Positions 60,441 to 64,000 of a stretch of DNA of 64,000 nt are shown here, in pieces. The position numbers and the translations under genes were made by a program. Position 1 is the stretch's first letter; each line of letters opens with the position of its first letter. Under the pieces are notes generated by a model. The model was given only the letters and a program-made list of their open reading frames with translations. It ran no database searches and was not told where the DNA came from. The DNA is from Liolophura sinensis (taxonomy: Eukaryota > Mollusca > Polyplacophora > Chitonida > Chitonidae). The DNA lies in assembly GCF_032854445.1 (NCBI RefSeq), contig NC_088305.1:18525717-18589716 (forward strand). Direction: 5' to 3'.

Positions 60441-61284
60441 CCCCACTGAAGCTTTACAAAAAGGGTGCACTACGGGAAGAGAGTGGAGGGAGGGACGGGG
60501 AAGTGGTGAATGGGGTGGTGGCTGGGTAGGGCGGCATTGTTGGCTTAATAGATAGCTGATGCATGGATGTTGTAGATCAACAGAAAACATATTTTAAGGC
60601 CTTTTAATGCTTTTTTTATTTTTTTTTTTTACATTTTTTCATTAAAATGCATTAAGCCAGTTACCGGTGCAATGCTCTCCTTCTGGGCAAGAAACTCACC
60701 TCCGACATCCAAAAACTGGTAACCGTTTAACCCAGAATACGGCGAAACATGCATTCTGCCTGAAATAAAATTGATTTATTGTGCTATGATAAATCTTAAG
60801 ACGAAACAAAGGCAAAAAATACACTGTTGACCACAGACTCTCTTCTGTCTTCCTCTCTGGGTTGTATTTTTCAGCTATTGAAGTAATTACATTTCTTCTT
60901 GTATCGTTCCTGAATAAAAGGGGAAACCATGAATAATCTGACAAGCTATACAATACGACTGATATTGTTTATCTTACATGTAAGAACAGTTGTTGATTTT
61001 TCAATACCCACGCGTTTAAAATCCTCATTTGTGATTGCTATAAATGCTATATACGTTACGGCGATCTGTTCGGCGAAACCCTCCAGAACACACAACAAAA
61101 GGTTTTGTCGCTCTAAAAGCAGCAGTAAAAGCTGAAACTTGAAATGAATGTGATACCACGATTGCGCTACCAAACTGATTTTAACACGAACATGGCCATT
61201 TATAATACACAATACGTTGGGTGAAGTCGGTGGCACCGGATGTGATACCTGATGTGACACGTGGTGGGTTTATATAATGCTGTT
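60441..61284. other. Unique intergenic DNA
   Basis: A purine-rich stretch (60478-60538) and a T-run (60610-60640). No gene recognised. Confidence 0.5.
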
Positions 61285-61560
61285 GATAATTTATTTGATT
61301 TATTGGATTGGTTTTTACCCCGTAACACTAAAGAATGATTCACTTATACGACGGCGGCCAGCATTATGGTGGGAGAAAACCGGGCAGAGCCCGGGGGAAA
61401 TCCATGACCATCTGCAGGTTGCCGGAAGATCTTCCCACTTACGTCAGGAGAGAAAGCCAGCCTGATCAGCACAAATGGACCACACTGTTCAGGGGATCCT
61501 GGGTCATTTTGTCGAGCTGGCACGCTAACCACATTGGCCAAGTCCCCCCCCCTATCCCCA
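61285..61560 (-). mobile_element. SINE-A copy
   Basis: tttattggattggtttttac, acgacggcggccagcattat, gggcagagcccgggggaaat, ending near ctggcacgctaaccacattg (A-box complement). Confidence 0.92.
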
Positions 61561-62340
61561 CCTCGGCGGAAAATAACAGGAGAATAAGGCAAAATGCCCG
61601 AAGACAAACCAAAAAAAATGAAAAGGGTATATATTTAAAACTTGTTGGTTATCCGGTATAATTCCTGACATTTATTGATCGTGTTCAATATGTATTTTGT
61701 ACAGCGTGTTGCGTGCTCCTGTCCGTTGTACAAAGTTTTTAATCTGATCACTGAACTTTGTTGATCTAACATATAAGCATAACCTTTTTTGTGCACCCCA
61801 GAGACACCTTAGAAGGTTACTCTTAGCATTTTGTAAAGAGTTATTGGTGCGAGACCTCTAAAATGGTTTAGTTTACATCTGTACACTAAACAAATCTGTG
61901 CTAAACCACGGATAGATTATGCGTCAGCTGAAAGAGCACGCGCCCATCGTTTTTGAGAAGGCTTTTGATTGGCTGGCAAAGTTCCTATTTTATTATGTAG
62001 TCAAACGACAAAGAACGACAGAACTCTTGCCTGTAGGATTAGTAAAATAAAGTGAACATAAAACAGTCACGTAACAATACGCACACGCAAGGAAGGATCT
62101 GGACGATACGATATAACACATGGTTTAATATGTGTAAGCTATGAGCAATATCGATTTAGTGAGGATTGTCGTATATAACGAACTGGAACTGGAAAGTTCA
62201 TTAAAAAAGAAAGTTTTCTTTTGGTATCGCTGTACAAAATTCAGCTCATATCAATGCACATACGGCTTTTTTTGTTTTGTTTTGCTTTTTTGTTTTTTTT
62301 CGGTCTCAGTGATAATCCCGGAGGAGAGTATAGCTTACCG
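61561..62340. other. Unique intergenic DNA
   Basis: Nothing recognised. Confidence 0.5.
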
Positions 62341-62878
62341 GTATTAAAGTAAGTGATATCTGTGTTTTGTTTGTCACAAAGTTGCGCTTGACGAGAGTTC
62401 ACCTCATGGTCCCACAACATTGTTGGCCGCCGTCGTATATGATGAGCGAATGAATGCTTGGGGTTTTACGCCGTACTTAGCAATTTCTCGGTCATATGAC
62501 AACAAGGGGTCATTAAGGTTGTTTACCTAAACTGTGTCTTCTTGTGGCTGTGGCATATGTAAGTAAAATAGTCTTAATGGAGAACAGCGTAAAACATTCA
62601 TCAAACAAATAAAAACAGATCTTTTATCAGTTGTTTGTTGTCCATATCCTTGTGCTATATACGTCTGAATTGTTGGCACTCTCCTGGACTATAAAGAGCA
62701 AAAAGCACTGACTGAACCTATCCCGCACCTGACAGAAACATCACTTAATATACACAAAAAACACCTAAAAGTATTAAATTATCAAATCATGTTTTAAATT
62801 ACACCCAAAGAATAGAAAAGAAACCGCCAAGTAGAAATAACGGAGTCGCTGGGACATGACTGCGAGTTTAGATTACCC
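62341..62878 (+). repeat. 538-bp tandem duplication, unit 1
   Basis: Starts gtattaaagtaagtgatatc. Contains a minus-strand V-type SINE block (gaatgcttggggttttacgc, 62454-62475). Nearly identical to unit 2 at 62879. Confidence 0.93.
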
Positions 62879-63286
62879 GTATTAAAGTAAGTGATATCTG
62901 TGTTTTGTTTGTCACAAAGTTGCGCTTGACGAGAGTTCACCTCATGGTCCCACAACATTGTTGGCCGCCATCGTATATGATGAGCGAATGAATGCTTGGG
63001 GTTTTACGCCGTACTTAGCAATTTCTCGGTCATATGACAACAAGGGGTCATTAAGGATGTTTACCTAAACTGTGTCTTCTTGTGGCTGTGGCATATGTAA
63101 GTAAAATAGTCTTAATTGAGAACAGCGTAAAACACGCATCAAACAAATAAAAACAGATCTTTTATCAGTTGTTTGTTGTCCATATCCTTGTGCTATATAC
63201 GTCTGAATTATTGGCACTGTCCAGGACCATAAAGAGAAAAAAGCACTGACTGAACCTATTCCGCACCTGACACAAATATCACCTAA
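62879..63286 (+). repeat. 538-bp tandem duplication, unit 2 (truncated by a MITE)
   Basis: Follows unit 1 directly and stays about 97% similar by eye until the MITE at 63287. Confidence 0.92.
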
Positions 63287-63544
63287 TACACTCAAAAAAC
63301 ATTCGTGGTGTATGAACACAAATTTGTGTTCTTTCCAACAAAATTTGTTGTGTCATATTTGAACAACTCTATTTTGTGTTGAATTAACACAGATGTCTTA
63401 TTTGTGTTTTATTGTTTTGTGACACTAAAATGTGTACTTCATATTTACTGACCACATGCTTGTGTTGAGGTAGCACATTTCTGTGTTGAATGAAACAAAA
63501 CAAGTTGTTGTGTTAGATTTCAACACAAGTGTTTTTTGTGTGTA
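63287..63544. mobile_element. MITE family F with TA ends
   Basis: Left end tacactcaaaaaacattcg, right end gtgttttttgtgtgta; internal aacacaa/ttgtgtt motifs are symmetrical. 258 bp, non-coding. Confidence 0.75.
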
Positions 63545-64000
63545 CATTGACTCTTGATCATTTACACCTAACGTACACACATCTGAATTGTTGTAATCAG
63601 TTACCTTCAAATTAAACCCTAAAATTGCAGAAATAATATCATCTAACATTCTATAATACCCCTCCTATCATGTTCTATAGTCTTGAAAAACAAAGCAAAA
63701 AGAAATGGTCAAGATATGTTTAAAATTGATTTGACGATGCAAAGGTTATTCCTTATATTCGATCCTGTATCAGACGCTTAACGGTTTTATCCTTACCACG
63801 GCACAAGTGTAAGAGGATAGGCACAAATATGTTGCTACAGTGACTATTCATAGAAAATGGTCTTTAATTTCCAGTATATCTGAAAGCATTGGTTTTCTTT
63901 TTAACATTATTCTTGGTGAAATGTTTGACTTGCCACCTCACTGGAAGTTCAGCAATATTACTCCGCGCTTATGCAGTCACCCATAATTGACATGTATGCG
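63545..64000. other. Unique intergenic DNA
   Basis: Nothing recognised. Confidence 0.5.

Overview
This is a gene-poor, AT-rich stretch of an animal nuclear genome. The only protein-coding genes I can support are two single-exon basic helix-loop-helix (bHLH) genes of the Fer3/FERD3L (Nato3, N-TWIST) type, both on the + strand and about 33 kb apart (14767-15651 and 48975-49604). No prokaryotic gene organisation is present. The dominant interspersed repeat is a tRNA-headed SINE whose body reads, on the minus strand, as a 'gttttacgccgtactcaag' block followed by a block on the theme 'gaggaaaccgggcagagccc', with an (AAAT)n tail. I associate this SINE and its relatives with mollusc and other lophotrochozoan genomes, so a mollusc is the most likely source. 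That is inference from repeats, not a database match.

Layout. 1-9.4 kb: SINE fragments, a short MITE and mostly unique AT-rich DNA, with one block (about 6.58-6.96 kb) that looks like a candidate regulatory element. 9.36-9.97 kb: a GC-rich island followed by three copies of a 146-bp tandem repeat. 11.8-13.2 kb: a composite rearranged block. It is bounded by a perfect 151-bp direct repeat and contains an inverted unit of the 146-bp repeat, then an inverted, near-identical copy of the DNA just downstream of the first bHLH gene (15815-16474). 14.2-15.7 kb: the first bHLH gene, with two TATA plus initiator promoter candidates. 16.5-35 kb: SINEs, an unclassified 250-bp repeat family, and a convincing but unassigned core promoter with a short first exon at 29.5 kb. 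36-41.5 kb: three large tandem arrays (38-bp, about 46/139-bp and 24/15-bp units). 41.7-48.9 kb: mostly unique sequence plus a SINE cluster at 45.3-46.1 kb. 48.97-50.45 kb: the second bHLH gene and its likely 3' UTR. 51.7-64 kb: nested and clustered MITEs, SINEs and a 538-bp tandem duplication.

Function. The two bHLH proteins share almost the whole DNA-binding and dimerisation domain and a short segment after helix 2, but differ in their N-terminal and C-terminal regions. In other animals Fer3/FERD3L acts in neural progenitor development (floor plate and midbrain in vertebrates). Here the pair looks like a local duplication in a large regulatory landscape. The most unusual feature is the first gene being flanked by 660-bp inverted arms, one of which lies in its own presumed 3' UTR. 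No operon, CRISPR array, rRNA or stand-alone tRNA gene is visible.
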